Source of the DNA: SHZI01 sp964417725 | GTDB lineage: Bacteria; Pseudomonadota; Gammaproteobacteria; Steroidobacterales; GCA-2729495 | Assembly: GCA_964417725.1 (NCBI GenBank) | Contig: CAYQIV010000003.1 | Coordinates: 62,001 to 126,000, forward strand | Length of the DNA: 64,000 nucleotides | Reading direction: 5' to 3' | In this document: positions 1-7,888 of the stretch, piece by piece | How positions within the stretch are numbered: the stretch's first letter is position 1 | How the letters are laid out: every line of letters starts with the position of its first letter | The notes under the pieces: generated by a model | The model's database searches: none | What the model saw: only the letters and a program-made list of their open reading frames with translations | What the model was told of the DNA's origin: nothing | Position numbers and translations under genes: made by a program

Positions 1-248
1 TGTCGGTGCCGGCCACGATTGGCTTCGTCATCGGCGGCATGGACGTTGCCGGCCGCCCCCCCTTCAGCCTGGGCTATATCAACCTCGTCGGCGTGCTGCT
101 CATCGTGCCCGCCAGCGTGCTCGCCGTGCCGTGGGGTGCGCGTCTTGCGCATGCCATGAGCCAACGCAGTCTGCGTCGTGCCTTCGCACTCTTCCTCGGG
201 GTGACTGCCGCACGCATGCTGCGCGACGTGTATGCCGCCTGGGCCTGA
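1..248 (+). CDS. TauE/SafE (TSUP) family membrane permease, C-terminal fragment
   Basis: The window opens inside this gene, so only about 81 C-terminal residues are visible; the reading frame is open through base 3 with no local start needed. The fragment has a glycine-rich hydrophobic segment (ATIGFVIGG), then a second membrane segment around GYINLVGVLLIVPAS, then a basic loop with SQRSLRRAFALFLG and a last short hydrophobic stretch. This layout is typical of the end of TSUP-family permeases, which move sulfite, sulfonates or other small anions across the inner membrane. The substrate cannot be told from this end. It converges on the FAH-family gene, with 42 bases between the two stops and no clear terminator there. 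Confidence 0.7.
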   Translation, partial: SVPATIGFVIGGMDVAGRPPFSLGYINLVGVLLIVPASVLAVPWGARLAHAMSQRSLRRAFALFLGVTAARMLRDVYAAWA

Positions 249-290
249 GACGTATTATCCATGGTGTCCGCGAAGGCGGCGGGCAGGCGC

Positions 291-1142
291 TCAGGCCGCC
301 ATGGTGAACCGCAGCGTCAGCAGGTCGCCGAAAGACAGCGTGACCGTGTCACTGCGGCCGACCGTGGCTTCCTTGTCGCCAATGCGCAGCGCGATGATGT
401 CTCCCGGCCGCAAGGCATGGTGGCGCGACAGCAGGGCGATGGTTTCGGCGTGTTGCGCCATGTCGGGCGCCATGACGACGCTCGCCACACAATGCCCATT
501 GATGCGCAGGCCCAGCGCAACGGGGGGCGCCAGGGCCCATTCATCCCTGGTCAGCACGGCCGGACCGATCGGACAGGCCCCGGGGAAATGCCGGCCCTCG
601 GTCCCCATGGCAGGCCAGGCCTCCCGACCCAGGTCGGCCAGCAGCGTGCAGCCCGCCAGCGCACGTCCGGCTTCGACGGGTGTCGCATCGTGGATCGCGC
701 GACCGATGACCAGCCCAAGCGCGGCGGCGACGTGCAGCCGGTCGGCGCCGCGCGGTGCGGCAATGATGGCCTGGTCACCGACGGCGGTATTCGGATTCTT
801 GATGTAACACGGCTGGGCGGCGGCGCCTTGCCGGGTGACAAGCAGCAGTCCGGGCCGGCGCACGGGGGGCATGAGTGCTGTGCCGGCAAACGGCAACAAA
901 GCCCCTGCCTCGCGCCACTCACGCTGGCGCAAGGCGTCGGCAGCACCAACCTCCTCGGCCATGCGCCGTACGTGCCCGAGCCCCTCCTCGCCCTGTGCCA
1001 ACACGCTGACCACCGAGGCGGGCAGCCAGCGGCTGGTCCGCAGTCCGGCGGGTGCCGCTGCCGGGTCGAGGATCTCTCCCGAGGGCAGCCAGATCCCCGG
1101 CCGTCCCCCGGTCTCCCGGCTGTCGATGGTCACCAGGCGCAT
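291..1142 (-). CDS. FAH-family (fumarylacetoacetate hydrolase-like) protein with altered metal site
   Basis: A 283-residue protein of the fumarylacetoacetase/hydratase fold. The C-terminal two thirds resemble the family: KNPN near residues 115-118, a VIGR strand at 145-148, an aspartate at 170 in the GCTLLAD segment, and LRPGDII near 244-250. In the family the strand before VIGR carries an E-x-E pair of metal ligands; here those positions read A-A-A (139-141), and the usual GTPxGVG loop near the end is replaced by IGDKEATVG. It may therefore have lost canonical metal-dependent C-C hydrolase activity. The ATG at 1142 was chosen because it gives TGATG coupling to the ferredoxin upstream; longer in-frame starts run into that gene. 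Function unknown. Confidence 0.65.
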   Translation of the reverse strand: MRLVTIDSRETGGRPGIWLPSGEILDPAAAPAGLRTSRWLPASVVSVLAQGEEGLGHVRRMAEEVGAADALRQREWREAGALLPFAGTALMPPVRRPGLLLVTRQGAAAQPCYIKNPNTAVGDQAIIAAPRGADRLHVAAALGLVIGRAIHDATPVEAGRALAGCTLLADLGREAWPAMGTEGRHFPGACPIGPAVLTRDEWALAPPVALGLRINGHCVASVVMAPDMAQHAETIALLSRHHALRPGDIIALRIGDKEATVGRSDTVTLSFGDLLTLRFTMAA

Positions 1143-1474
1143 CAGCGGCTCCCCTGCGTTTCGTTGTTGGCGACGTGGACCTCGATGCCGTCCAGTGCAT
1201 CGCTCATGCGGACCTGGCAGCTGAGGCGGCTGTTCGGGCGTCGTTCGGTGATGACATCGAGCAGTTGCTGTTCCATTTCGTCGGCTGCCGGCACGCGTGT
1301 CCACCACGCCTCATCGACGTACACATGGCACGTGCCACAGGTACACCCGCCACCACACTCGGCGACGATACCGCGGATGCCATGGTCCATGGCGGCTTCC
1401 ATCAGGCTGTCGCCGACACGCATGTCGACGGCGACGATGTGTCCATCGCGATCGTGGTAGATGGCGGTCGGCAT
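1142..1474 (-). CDS. 2Fe-2S ferredoxin (adrenodoxin/isc-type)
   Basis: A 110-residue electron-transfer protein. Cysteines 40, 46 and 49 form the C-x5-C-x2-C motif of vertebrate-type and bacterial Fdx ferredoxins, and Cys86 in the LSCQVRM segment supplies the fourth ligand to the [2Fe-2S] cluster. The length is normal for the family. The start at 1474 was picked because the protein then begins MPTAIYHDRDGH, matching the usual beta-strand beginning; the open frame upstream is low-complexity shadow. Its stop overlaps the ATG of the FAH-family gene as TGATG, so the two are probably translated together. It may feed an oxygenase or demethylase-type partner outside the window; the neighbours do not say which. 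Confidence 0.85.
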   Translation of the reverse strand: MPTAIYHDRDGHIVAVDMRVGDSLMEAAMDHGIRGIVAECGGGCTCGTCHVYVDEAWWTRVPAADEMEQQLLDVITERRPNSRLSCQVRMSDALDGIEVHVANNETQGSR

Positions 1475-1538
1475 GAGGCGCAGCTCTGCGGCAAACGGCC
1501 GCCAGAATAGCATCGGCGCGACACCCGGCGGCAAGCAT

Positions 1539-2258
1539 TCAGTGGCGCAGGACCTGGCCGGCGATGCGCTGGACGGCCGCGACCAGCGTGCGCTCGGCGC
1601 GACGCCGGAGACCGGCATCACCGATGATCTCCCAGCCCCTTCGCCGGGCCTCCACCGCAAGCCGGGCATCCGGGCACACCGCCACCGCATGACCCACGGT
1701 ACGCAGCAGCGGCAGGTCATCGGCGGAATCCGCGTAGGCCGTCACTGCCGACAGCGGTTCGCCGAGTTCGTCACACAGTCCGGCAAGCAGCACCCGCTTG
1801 CTCTCGCCGAAAGGATGGCGCAGCGGCGCTGCCGCCGTGAAGTACCCGTCACGGGTCGCACAGCGAGTGGCGACGACCCGCCTGATGCCGAGCCGGGCTC
1901 CCACCGCAGAGGCGATGAAATGCGGGGTCCCGGACATCAGCACCAGCCCATCGCCCGCAGCACGATGACGGGCGACGCGTGCCACACACGGCGCGATCCA
2001 TGCAGACTCCAGCGACGCTTCGACCCACGCCGCGGCCAGCGCCTCGAGGTCCGCTTCGGCGAGGCCATCGAGCCACGCCTTGTTCTTTTTCAACGCGTGG
2101 CGGCCATGCTCGCGCCAGGCCGCGGGCATGAAGCGCGCGAAGGCGAGCCCCTGGCGCAACCCGACATGGCCGCGTCGGAGCAGATGTCCGGCAAAGCGTC
2201 GCTCCGTCGCCCGACCGCCAACCAGCGTGCCATCGATGTCGAATACCGCCAGACCCAT
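1539..2258 (-). CDS. HAD-IB family phosphatase
   Basis: A 239-residue haloacid-dehalogenase-superfamily phosphatase. Motif I is FDIDGT with nucleophile Asp7 and acid/base Asp9, motif II is the serine of LMSGTP (Ser109), motif III Lys154, and motif IV the YADSADD stretch (Asp177, Asp180/181). A helical cap lies between motifs I and II, as in subclass IB (SerB, PgpC and relatives). The gene follows the CDP-alcohol phosphatidyltransferase by only eight bases on the same strand, so they form an operon. Since that partner makes a phospholipid and PgpC is an HAD-IB phosphatase of phosphatidylglycerophosphate, a lipid-phosphate substrate is a reasonable inference. A phosphoserine-type substrate cannot be excluded. 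Confidence 0.75.
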   Translation of the reverse strand: MGLAVFDIDGTLVGGRATERRFAGHLLRRGHVGLRQGLAFARFMPAAWREHGRHALKKNKAWLDGLAEADLEALAAAWVEASLESAWIAPCVARVARHRAAGDGLVLMSGTPHFIASAVGARLGIRRVVATRCATRDGYFTAAAPLRHPFGESKRVLLAGLCDELGEPLSAVTAYADSADDLPLLRTVGHAVAVCPDARLAVEARRRGWEIIGDAGLRRRAERTLVAAVQRIAGQVLRH

Positions 2259-2266
2259 GGGCCGGC

Positions 2267-2911
2267 TCAGTACCGGGCGACCCGGCGGTCGGCCAGACGG
2301 CCGAGAATCGCATGGCGCTCCTGCCAGCCGAACTCGGCGATCACGGGGATCCCGCGGAGTACGCAGAGGATCACCGCGAACCATACCAACCCGTCGCCGA
2401 TGGCAGCCATCACGCCACCCCACTGCTCCCACCACTGCGGGTAGAGCGCGGGCAGCGGCTGGCGCAGCGCCAGCCAGCAGAAGGCGTGCGCCTTGAGCAC
2501 GGCATAGAAAACCCGCATGAATTGGCCAGCCACCAGCCAGCGGCCCACTGGCGAGGCCATCATCGCGAACGGGCTGCGACGGTGCGTGGCGGCCTGGCTG
2601 CCCCGTATGGCATCGACCATCGTGCCGCGGATCACGAACAACAGCGGCACCCACACAGGCACCAGGCCGAGGTCGGCGAACACGATCCACATCGTGACCT
2701 CGACGATGCGGTCACCGGCGACATCGAACAGGGCGCCGAACAGGCTGGCCTCACCGCGCCGCCGGGCGACATAGCCGTCCAGCCCGTCGGTCACGAAGAC
2801 GATGATCAGCAGGGGCACGTTGAGGAACTGCCAGGGCGTGGGCGAACCATAGGCGATCGCCACCACGGCCACGAGCAACAGCAAACGACTCAATGTGATG
2901 AGGTTCGCCAT
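2267..2911 (-). CDS. CDP-alcohol phosphatidyltransferase (PgsA-like)
   Basis: A 214-residue integral membrane enzyme. The family signature D-x2-D-G-x2-A-R-x8-G-x3-D-x3-D is perfect: Asp42, Asp45, Gly46, Ala49, Arg50, Gly59, Asp63, Asp67. These residues bind the metal and CDP-diacylglycerol. Several hydrophobic segments surround it, including residues 9-21, 31-41, 69-95 and a long C-terminal one. It is somewhat longer than classical PgsA (about 180 residues), so the alcohol acceptor (glycerol phosphate, inositol phosphate or other) is open. The ATG at 2911 lies just six bases below a perfect TATAAT on this strand, pointing to a leaderless mRNA. It is the first gene of a two-gene unit with the HAD-IB phosphatase. 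Confidence 0.8.
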   Translation of the reverse strand: MANLITLSRLLLLVAVVAIAYGSPTPWQFLNVPLLIIVFVTDGLDGYVARRRGEASLFGALFDVAGDRIVEVTMWIVFADLGLVPVWVPLLFVIRGTMVDAIRGSQAATHRRSPFAMMASPVGRWLVAGQFMRVFYAVLKAHAFCWLALRQPLPALYPQWWEQWGGVMAAIGDGLVWFAVILCVLRGIPVIAEFGWQERHAILGRLADRRVARY

Positions 2912-2917
2912 GGGGCG

Positions 2918-2923
2918 ATTATA
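2918..2923 (-). promoter_or_regulatory. -10 hexamer for the phosphatidyltransferase gene (probable leaderless transcript)
   Basis: The minus strand reads TATAAT here, with six bases between it and the ATG at 2911. A start of transcription at the usual distance would fall on or next to the ATG. No convincing -35 hexamer is visible 16-18 bases upstream. Confidence 0.45.
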
Positions 2924-2966
2924 TGGCGGCACGCCCCGCCCCCGCGCACCGGCATCCGGCCCGCGG

Positions 2967-2996
2967 TTGACAAGACCCCGGGGCTTCACAGAACAT
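2967..2996 (+). promoter_or_regulatory. Candidate promoter of the leucine operon
   Basis: A perfect TTGACA -35 box (2967-2972) is followed after 18 bases by GAACAT, a weak -10 match (3 of 6). It precedes the leader peptide and attenuator and is the only TTGACA in this gap. The spacer contains ACCCCGGGG, a short self-complementary stretch. Confidence 0.4.
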
Positions 2997-3050
2997 GCCG
3001 CCATGTTCAGTTGTTCGCATGGCAATGGCCCCTCCCGCCCGGTCGCACCG

Positions 3051-3122
3051 ATGGCGTGCCCGTGCCCGGCCCGGACCCGTGCCCTGCGCCTGCTGCTGCG
3101 AGGCCGTAGTGCGGGCGCCTGA
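3051..3122 (+). CDS. leuL: Leucine leader peptide (putative leuL)
   Basis: A 23-codon reading frame ending with ALRLLLRGRSAGA. Codons 12-16 read CTG CGC CTG CTG CTG, giving four leucines in five codons, just before a stop at 3120-3122. An intrinsic terminator begins 27 bases later (3149-3184), and leuA starts 90 bases after that. This is the classical layout of a leucine biosynthetic attenuator. GCGGG at 3111-3115 can pair with CCCGC at 3152-3156 in the 5' arm of the terminator, so it could act as antiterminator when ribosomes stall on the leucine codons. No clear ribosome binding site is seen. An in-frame ATG at 3003 would make a 39-residue version. CTG is a common leucine codon in GC-rich genomes, which weakens the codon argument. 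Confidence 0.55.
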   Translation: MACPCPARTRALRLLLRGRSAGA

Positions 3123-3148
3123 ACGGCTCTGAGCCACCGACTTCCCAG

Positions 3149-3184
3149 GACCCCGCACCCCAAAGGTCGCGGGGTCTTTTTTTT
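3149..3184 (+). terminator. Intrinsic terminator / attenuator upstream of leuA
   Basis: A perfect 8-bp GC-rich stem, GACCCCGC (3149-3156) with GCGGGGTC (3169-3176), a 12-base loop and eight consecutive T. It lies between the leader peptide and leuA on the operon's own strand, so it would end transcription before leuA unless overcome. Confidence 0.8.
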
Positions 3185-3274
3185 ATTAAAGCAAAACGTT
3201 AGATGGATAATCTCAACTGGTTCTCAATAGCAGGCACCGACATTCCCGTGCCGGCGCAGCAGGAGTGACAGGCG

Positions 3275-4840
3275 ATGGACGGCCATGAATCCAACAGGGT
3301 TTTGATCTTCGACACCACCTTGCGTGATGGGGAGCAGGCACCAGGCTGCAGCATGACGCTGCAGGAAAAGGTGCGGATCGCCAGGGCGCTGGCGGACCTG
3401 CGGGTCGATGTCATCGAAGCAGGCTTCGCCGCCGCCTCTCCCGGAGACTTCGCGGCAGTGAAGGCGGTCGCGGAGGAAGTCCGCGGCCCGGTGATCTGCA
3501 GCCTCGCCCGCTGTCACCCCCGGGATATCGAGCAGGCGGCGGCCGCCATCGCACCCGCTCAGCGCGGCCGCATCCATGTTTTCGTCGCCACCAGCGAGAT
3601 CCACCGCAACTTCAAGCTGAACATGGCCAAGGACGAGGTCATCCGGCGTGCGGTCGAATCGGTGCGCAGCGCACGCGAGCTGTGCGACGACATCGAGTTC
3701 TCGGCCGAGGATGCCTCGCGTACCGAGCCGGGTTACCTTGCCGAGGTGGTCTCGGCGGTCATCGAAGCCGGTGCGACGACGATCAACATCCCTGACACCG
3801 TCGGCTACACGGTGCCCGCGGAATTCGCCGACCTGTTTGCCTGGCTGCAGGCCAACGTCCACGGGATCGACAGGGCCATTCTCAGCGTCCACTGCCACGA
3901 CGACCTCGGCATGGCCGTGGCCAACAGCCTGGCCGCGGCGCGGGCCGGTGCCCGGCAGATCGAGTGCACCATCAACGGCATCGGCGAGCGGGCCGGCAAC
4001 TGCTCGCTCGAGGAGGTCGTCATGGCCCTGCGTACCCGTGCCAATCATTTCGGCCTGACCACCGGCATCGATACCCGCAAGCTGTATCCCACCAGCCGGC
4101 TCGTATCGAGCGTCACCGGCATGCACGTGCCGCGCAACAAAGCCGTGGTCGGCGAGAACGCCTTTGCCCATGAATCGGGCATCCACCAGCACGGCATGCT
4201 CAACAATGCCTCGACCTACGAGATCATGCGACCCGAAGATGTGGGCCTGAGCCGTTCGAACCTGGTGCTCGGCAAGCACAGCGGGCGCCATGCCTTCCGT
4301 GACCGCGCCCAGCAGCTCGGCTTCACCCTCGACGACGACGCGCTGGGCCGTGCCTTCGAGGAATTCAAGGCGCTCGCCGACCGCAAGAAGGAGCTTTTCG
4401 ACGGGGACATCGAGGCGATCATCATGAACACCGGGGCCATGGGCGGGCCATGGAGCCTCGGCGAACTGCATATCTCGGCCGGCACCGGCGCCATCGCCGC
4501 GGCGGCCGTGCGTCTCGAACACCTGGACAGCCGGGTGGTGGACGAGGCAGCCGTCGGCGACGGCCCCGTGGATGCGGCTTTCAAGGCCCTCGAGCGCGCC
4601 ACCGGCATCCACCTCGGCCTGCGGAACTTCGAGGTCCGCGCAGTCACGATCGGCGAGGACGCACAGGGTGAGGTGACGGTCACCGTCGACTATAATGGCC
4701 TCAGCCATCGCGGCCACGGCGTCAGCACCGACATCGTCGAGGCCGGCGCACTGGCCTACCTCGACGTCATCAACCGCGTGTCGCGACAACAGGCACAGGG
4801 GCCTGGCGTGGCCGGTGCCGCAAGGCAGGTCAACCTGTAG
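3275..4840 (+). CDS. leuA: 2-isopropylmalate synthase
   Basis: First committed enzyme of leucine synthesis: condenses 2-oxoisovalerate with acetyl-CoA in the cytosol. The 521-residue length is normal. The N-terminal TIM barrel carries FDTTLRDGEQ (residues 12-21) with metal-binding Asp13, the HCHDDLGMAVAN motif with His206 and His208, and the NGIGERAGNCS segment that completes the divalent metal site. The C-terminal ~130 residues form the LeuA regulatory domain that binds leucine for feedback inhibition. The ATG at 3275 has AGGAG nine bases upstream. It is the first gene of leuA-ilvE-leuC-leuD-leuB and lies behind the leader/attenuator. A possible second promoter (TTATTA, 17 bases, GATAAT at 3206-3211) lies after the terminator. 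Confidence 0.96.
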   Translation: MDGHESNRVLIFDTTLRDGEQAPGCSMTLQEKVRIARALADLRVDVIEAGFAAASPGDFAAVKAVAEEVRGPVICSLARCHPRDIEQAAAAIAPAQRGRIHVFVATSEIHRNFKLNMAKDEVIRRAVESVRSARELCDDIEFSAEDASRTEPGYLAEVVSAVIEAGATTINIPDTVGYTVPAEFADLFAWLQANVHGIDRAILSVHCHDDLGMAVANSLAAARAGARQIECTINGIGERAGNCSLEEVVMALRTRANHFGLTTGIDTRKLYPTSRLVSSVTGMHVPRNKAVVGENAFAHESGIHQHGMLNNASTYEIMRPEDVGLSRSNLVLGKHSGRHAFRDRAQQLGFTLDDDALGRAFEEFKALADRKKELFDGDIEAIIMNTGAMGGPWSLGELHISAGTGAIAAAAVRLEHLDSRVVDEAAVGDGPVDAAFKALERATGIHLGLRNFEVRAVTIGEDAQGEVTVTVDYNGLSHRGHGVSTDIVEAGALAYLDVINRVSRQQAQGPGVAGAARQVNL

Positions 4841-4876
4841 AACGCAGGTCACGCATCGCACAACGAAGGAAGCGCA

Positions 4877-5824
4877 ATGCCTTTCAAGACGACGGAATGG
4901 ATCTGGTTCAACGGCCGGCTGGTGCCCTGGCAGGACGCCACGGTGCACGTCATGACCCATGCACTGCATTACGGCTCTTCGGTCTTCGAGGGGATCCGCG
5001 TCTACAGCACGCAGGATGGCCCCCGCGTGTTCCGGCTCACCGCACACATTTCGCGGATGGTCGACTCGGCACGCATCCATCGCATCAATCTGCCGTGGAG
5101 TGCGGTGCAGATCGCCGATGCGTGTCGCGAGGTCGTCAGCCGCAATGGACTACAGAGCGCCTATATCCGCCCGATCGCTTTCCGCGGCTATGGCGAGGTT
5201 GGCCTGGCGCCCCGCCCCGACCACCCCGTCGATGTGGCCATCGCTGCCTGGGAATGGGGCGCCTATCTCGGTGCCGAGGCCCTGGAGCAGGGTGTCGACG
5301 TTTGCATTTCCTCGTGGCGCAAGTTTGCCCCGGACACGTTGCCGGCACTGGCCAAGGCCGGTGGCAACTACCTGTCGAGCACCCTGATCAGCCTCGAGGC
5401 CCGCGAGCGCGGCTTCGCCGAGGGCATCGCCCTGTCCGCCGATGGCAACGTCAGCGAGGGCGCCGGCGAAAACCTGTTCCTCGTCCGCGATGGCATCCTG
5501 CATACGCCACCGGTCGCCGCATCGATCCTTGCCGGCATTACCCGCGACAGCGTCATCACCCTGGCGCGCGACCTCGGCATCGAGGTTCGCGAACAGGTCA
5601 TCCCGCGGGAGATGCTCTACATCGCCGACGAAGTCTTCATGACCGGCACTGCCGCCGAGATCACACCAGTTCGCTCGGTCGACCGACTGCCGGTCGGCGC
5701 TGGCGGTCGGGGTCCCGTCACACAGCGGCTGCAAACGGCGTTCTTCGGCCTGTTCAACGGTACCACCGCCGATACGCAGGGCTGGCTCGAGCCACTGGTG
5801 CCGGTATCCACTGACCACAGCTGA
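4877..5824 (+). CDS. ilvE: Branched-chain amino acid aminotransferase
   Basis: Fold-type IV PLP enzyme that makes leucine, isoleucine and valine from their 2-oxo acids with glutamate as donor. At 315 residues it matches the family. Visible hallmarks are WFNGRLVPW near the start, HYGSSVFEGIR (31-41), the PLP-binding lysine Lys160 in LAKAGGNYLSS, the SEGAGENLFLV segment, and the late FMTGTAAEITPV phosphate-binding loop. The start has GAAGGA nine bases upstream. It lies 36 bases after leuA, and its presence inside the leu operon links the last transamination step to the pathway. A GC-rich hairpin separates it from leuC. Confidence 0.95.
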   Translation: MPFKTTEWIWFNGRLVPWQDATVHVMTHALHYGSSVFEGIRVYSTQDGPRVFRLTAHISRMVDSARIHRINLPWSAVQIADACREVVSRNGLQSAYIRPIAFRGYGEVGLAPRPDHPVDVAIAAWEWGAYLGAEALEQGVDVCISSWRKFAPDTLPALAKAGGNYLSSTLISLEARERGFAEGIALSADGNVSEGAGENLFLVRDGILHTPPVAASILAGITRDSVITLARDLGIEVREQVIPREMLYIADEVFMTGTAAEITPVRSVDRLPVGAGGRGPVTQRLQTAFFGLFNGTTADTQGWLEPLVPVSTDHS

Positions 5825-5826
5825 TC

Positions 5827-5852
5827 CCCTGTCCCGCACCGGCGGGACAGGG
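5827..5852 (+). terminator. Strong stem-loop between ilvE and leuC (partial terminator or mRNA processing element)
   Basis: A perfect 11-bp stem, CCCTGTCCCGC (5827-5837) and GCGGGACAGGG (5842-5852), with an ACCG loop, starting two bases after the ilvE stop. Only three T follow, so full termination is unlikely; it may stabilise the upstream mRNA or reduce leuCDB transcription. Confidence 0.5.
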
Positions 5853-5883
5853 TTTGCAACAGCCCTCGCGCGGAGTCTTCCTG

Positions 5884-7287
5884 ATGACGGCCAAGACACT
5901 CTTCCAGAAAGTCTGGGACGACCACGTGGTCGTACCCGAGAGCGATACCACGCCGGCAGTGCTCTACATCGACCTGCACCTCATTCACGAGGTCACCACG
6001 CCACAGGCATTCAGTGTACTGCGCGAACGTGGCCTGCGTGTGCGTCGCCCCGACCTGACGCTGGCAACGATGGATCATTCGACGCCGACGGTCCCGCTGA
6101 AACGGCTCGCCGACCTCGAGCAGGTATCGGCACCGGCTGCGGCCCGACAGATCCGCCAGCTGATCGCCAACTGCGAGGAGTTCGGCATCGAATTACATGG
6201 CTTCGACAGTGCCCACCGCGGCATCGTCCATGTCATCGGCCCGGAACTCGGCGCCACCCAGCCGGGCAAGACGATCGTCTGCGGTGACAGCCACAGCAGC
6301 ACGCATGGCGCCTTCGGTGCGCTGGGCTTCGGCATTGGCAGCACGGAGGTCGGCCATGTGCTGGCCACGCAGTGCCTGTTGCAGCGCAAGGCCCGCACGC
6401 TGGCAGTCAATGTCGAGGGCGCACTGGCTCGCGGCGTCACGGCCAAGGACGTCATCCTCGCCATCATCGGGCATATCGGCGTCGATGGTGGCACCGGCCA
6501 CGTCATCGAATACCGCGGCAGCGCCATCCGCGCGCTCGACATGGAACAGCGCATGACGATCTGCAACATGTCGATCGAGGCCGGTGCCCGTGCCGGCATG
6601 ATCGCCCCTGACCAGACCACCATCGAATATCTTGCCGGCCGGCCCAGGGTGCCGAGCGGAGCGGCGTGGGATGCGGCATGCCATCGCTGGCTCGCGCTGG
6701 CCTCCGACGCAGACGCCCGCTTCGATCGCGAGGTGTCCATCGACGCGGCGACACTCGCACCGATGGTGACGTTCGGCACCAACCCCGGCATGGTGGTGGC
6801 CATCGACCAGCCCGTGCCTGTCGACACCGGCGATCCGAGCTTCCGCAAGGCACTGGACTACATGGGCATCGAGGCCGGCAAGCCGATGCTGGGCCAGCCG
6901 GTCAACGTGGTGTTCATCGGCAGCTGCACCAATTCCCGCCTCAGCGACCTCGAGGCCGCAGCGGGTGTTCTCCGCGATCGGCACGTCGCATCCGGCGTGC
7001 GCATGCTCGTCGTTCCCGGATCACAGGCCATCAAGCAGGAGGCCGAGGCCCGCGGGCTCCACCGCATCTTCACGGCAGCCGGCGCCGAGTGGCGCGAAGC
7101 CGGCTGTTCGATGTGCCTGGGCATGAATGGCGATGTCGTCTCACCGCGAGAGCTGTGCGTATCAACCAGCAACCGCAATTTCGAAGGCCGCCAGGGCCCC
7201 GGCTCGCGCACCGTGCTGGCCAGTCCGCTGACGGCTGCCGCATCGGCCGTCGCCGGGGTCATCGCCGACCCGCGTACGCTCAGCTGA
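5884..7287 (+). CDS. leuC: 3-isopropylmalate dehydratase large subunit
   Basis: Aconitase-family subunit that, with LeuD, isomerises 2-isopropylmalate to 3-isopropylmalate using a [4Fe-4S] cluster. The 467 residues fit the family. The cluster cysteines are Cys348 in FIGSCTNSRLSDL and Cys408/Cys411 in CSMCLGMN; HGAFGALGFGIGSTEVGHVLATQ and the MDHSTPT segment are also typical. The ATG at 5884 (MTAKTLFQKVW) was chosen over an in-frame start ten codons earlier because it matches the family start and has GGAG upstream. It is 59 bases downstream of ilvE, with a strong hairpin in between, and 16 bases from leuD. Confidence 0.96.
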   Translation: MTAKTLFQKVWDDHVVVPESDTTPAVLYIDLHLIHEVTTPQAFSVLRERGLRVRRPDLTLATMDHSTPTVPLKRLADLEQVSAPAAARQIRQLIANCEEFGIELHGFDSAHRGIVHVIGPELGATQPGKTIVCGDSHSSTHGAFGALGFGIGSTEVGHVLATQCLLQRKARTLAVNVEGALARGVTAKDVILAIIGHIGVDGGTGHVIEYRGSAIRALDMEQRMTICNMSIEAGARAGMIAPDQTTIEYLAGRPRVPSGAAWDAACHRWLALASDADARFDREVSIDAATLAPMVTFGTNPGMVVAIDQPVPVDTGDPSFRKALDYMGIEAGKPMLGQPVNVVFIGSCTNSRLSDLEAAAGVLRDRHVASGVRMLVVPGSQAIKQEAEARGLHRIFTAAGAEWREAGCSMCLGMNGDVVSPRELCVSTSNRNFEGRQGPGSRTVLASPLTAAASAVAGVIADPRTLS

Positions 7288-7303
7288 CACCGGAGTACCG
7301 ACC

Positions 7304-7888
7304 ATGAGCAAACTGAACCGGATCGAATCGCGCACCGTGGTGTTGCCGATCAATGACGTCGACACCGACCAGATCGTGCCGGCACGCTTCCTGACCACCA
7401 CATCGCGCGCCGGCATCGGCAAGGCGCTGTTCGCCGACTGGCGTTACGACAAGGACGGCAACCCGCGGGCTGATTTCGTTCTCAACACACCCGGAATCGA
7501 GGGGGCATCGGTCCTTGTCGCCGGCAACAACTTTGGCTGCGGATCGTCGCGCGAGCACGCGCCGTGGGCACTGGTCGACTTCGGCATCAGGGCGGTCGTC
7601 AGCACGGCCATCGCCGACATTTTCCGCAACAACGCCATCAAGAACGGCCTGGTGCCAGTGGTCGTTCCAGGGGAGATTCATGCCTGGCTGCTGGCCCATC
7701 CCGGCACGCCGGTCGTCGTCGACATCGACAAGGCCGAGCTGGTCCTGGCTGATGGTCGGCGGTGTGCCTTCCCCCTCGACGGATTCTCACGCTATTGCCT
7801 CATGGAGGGCGTCGACCAGCTCGGGTACCTGCTGCACCAGTCCGACGCCATCGGCCGCTTCGAGGAGCACCGTACATGGCAGCCGTGA
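7304..7888 (+). CDS. leuD: 3-isopropylmalate dehydratase small subunit
   Basis: Small (swivelling domain) partner of LeuC. The 194 residues show the family pattern: NDVDTDQIVPARFL near the start, NFGCGSSREHAPWAL in the middle (substrate-contacting serine/arginine loop), and IFRNNAIKNGLVPV following it. The coding end overlaps leuB by 13 bases, so the two are translationally linked. The start follows leuC by 16 bases. No anomalies. Confidence 0.95.
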   Translation: MSKLNRIESRTVVLPINDVDTDQIVPARFLTTTSRAGIGKALFADWRYDKDGNPRADFVLNTPGIEGASVLVAGNNFGCGSSREHAPWALVDFGIRAVVSTAIADIFRNNAIKNGLVPVVVPGEIHAWLLAHPGTPVVVDIDKAELVLADGRRCAFPLDGFSRYCLMEGVDQLGYLLHQSDAIGRFEEHRTWQP

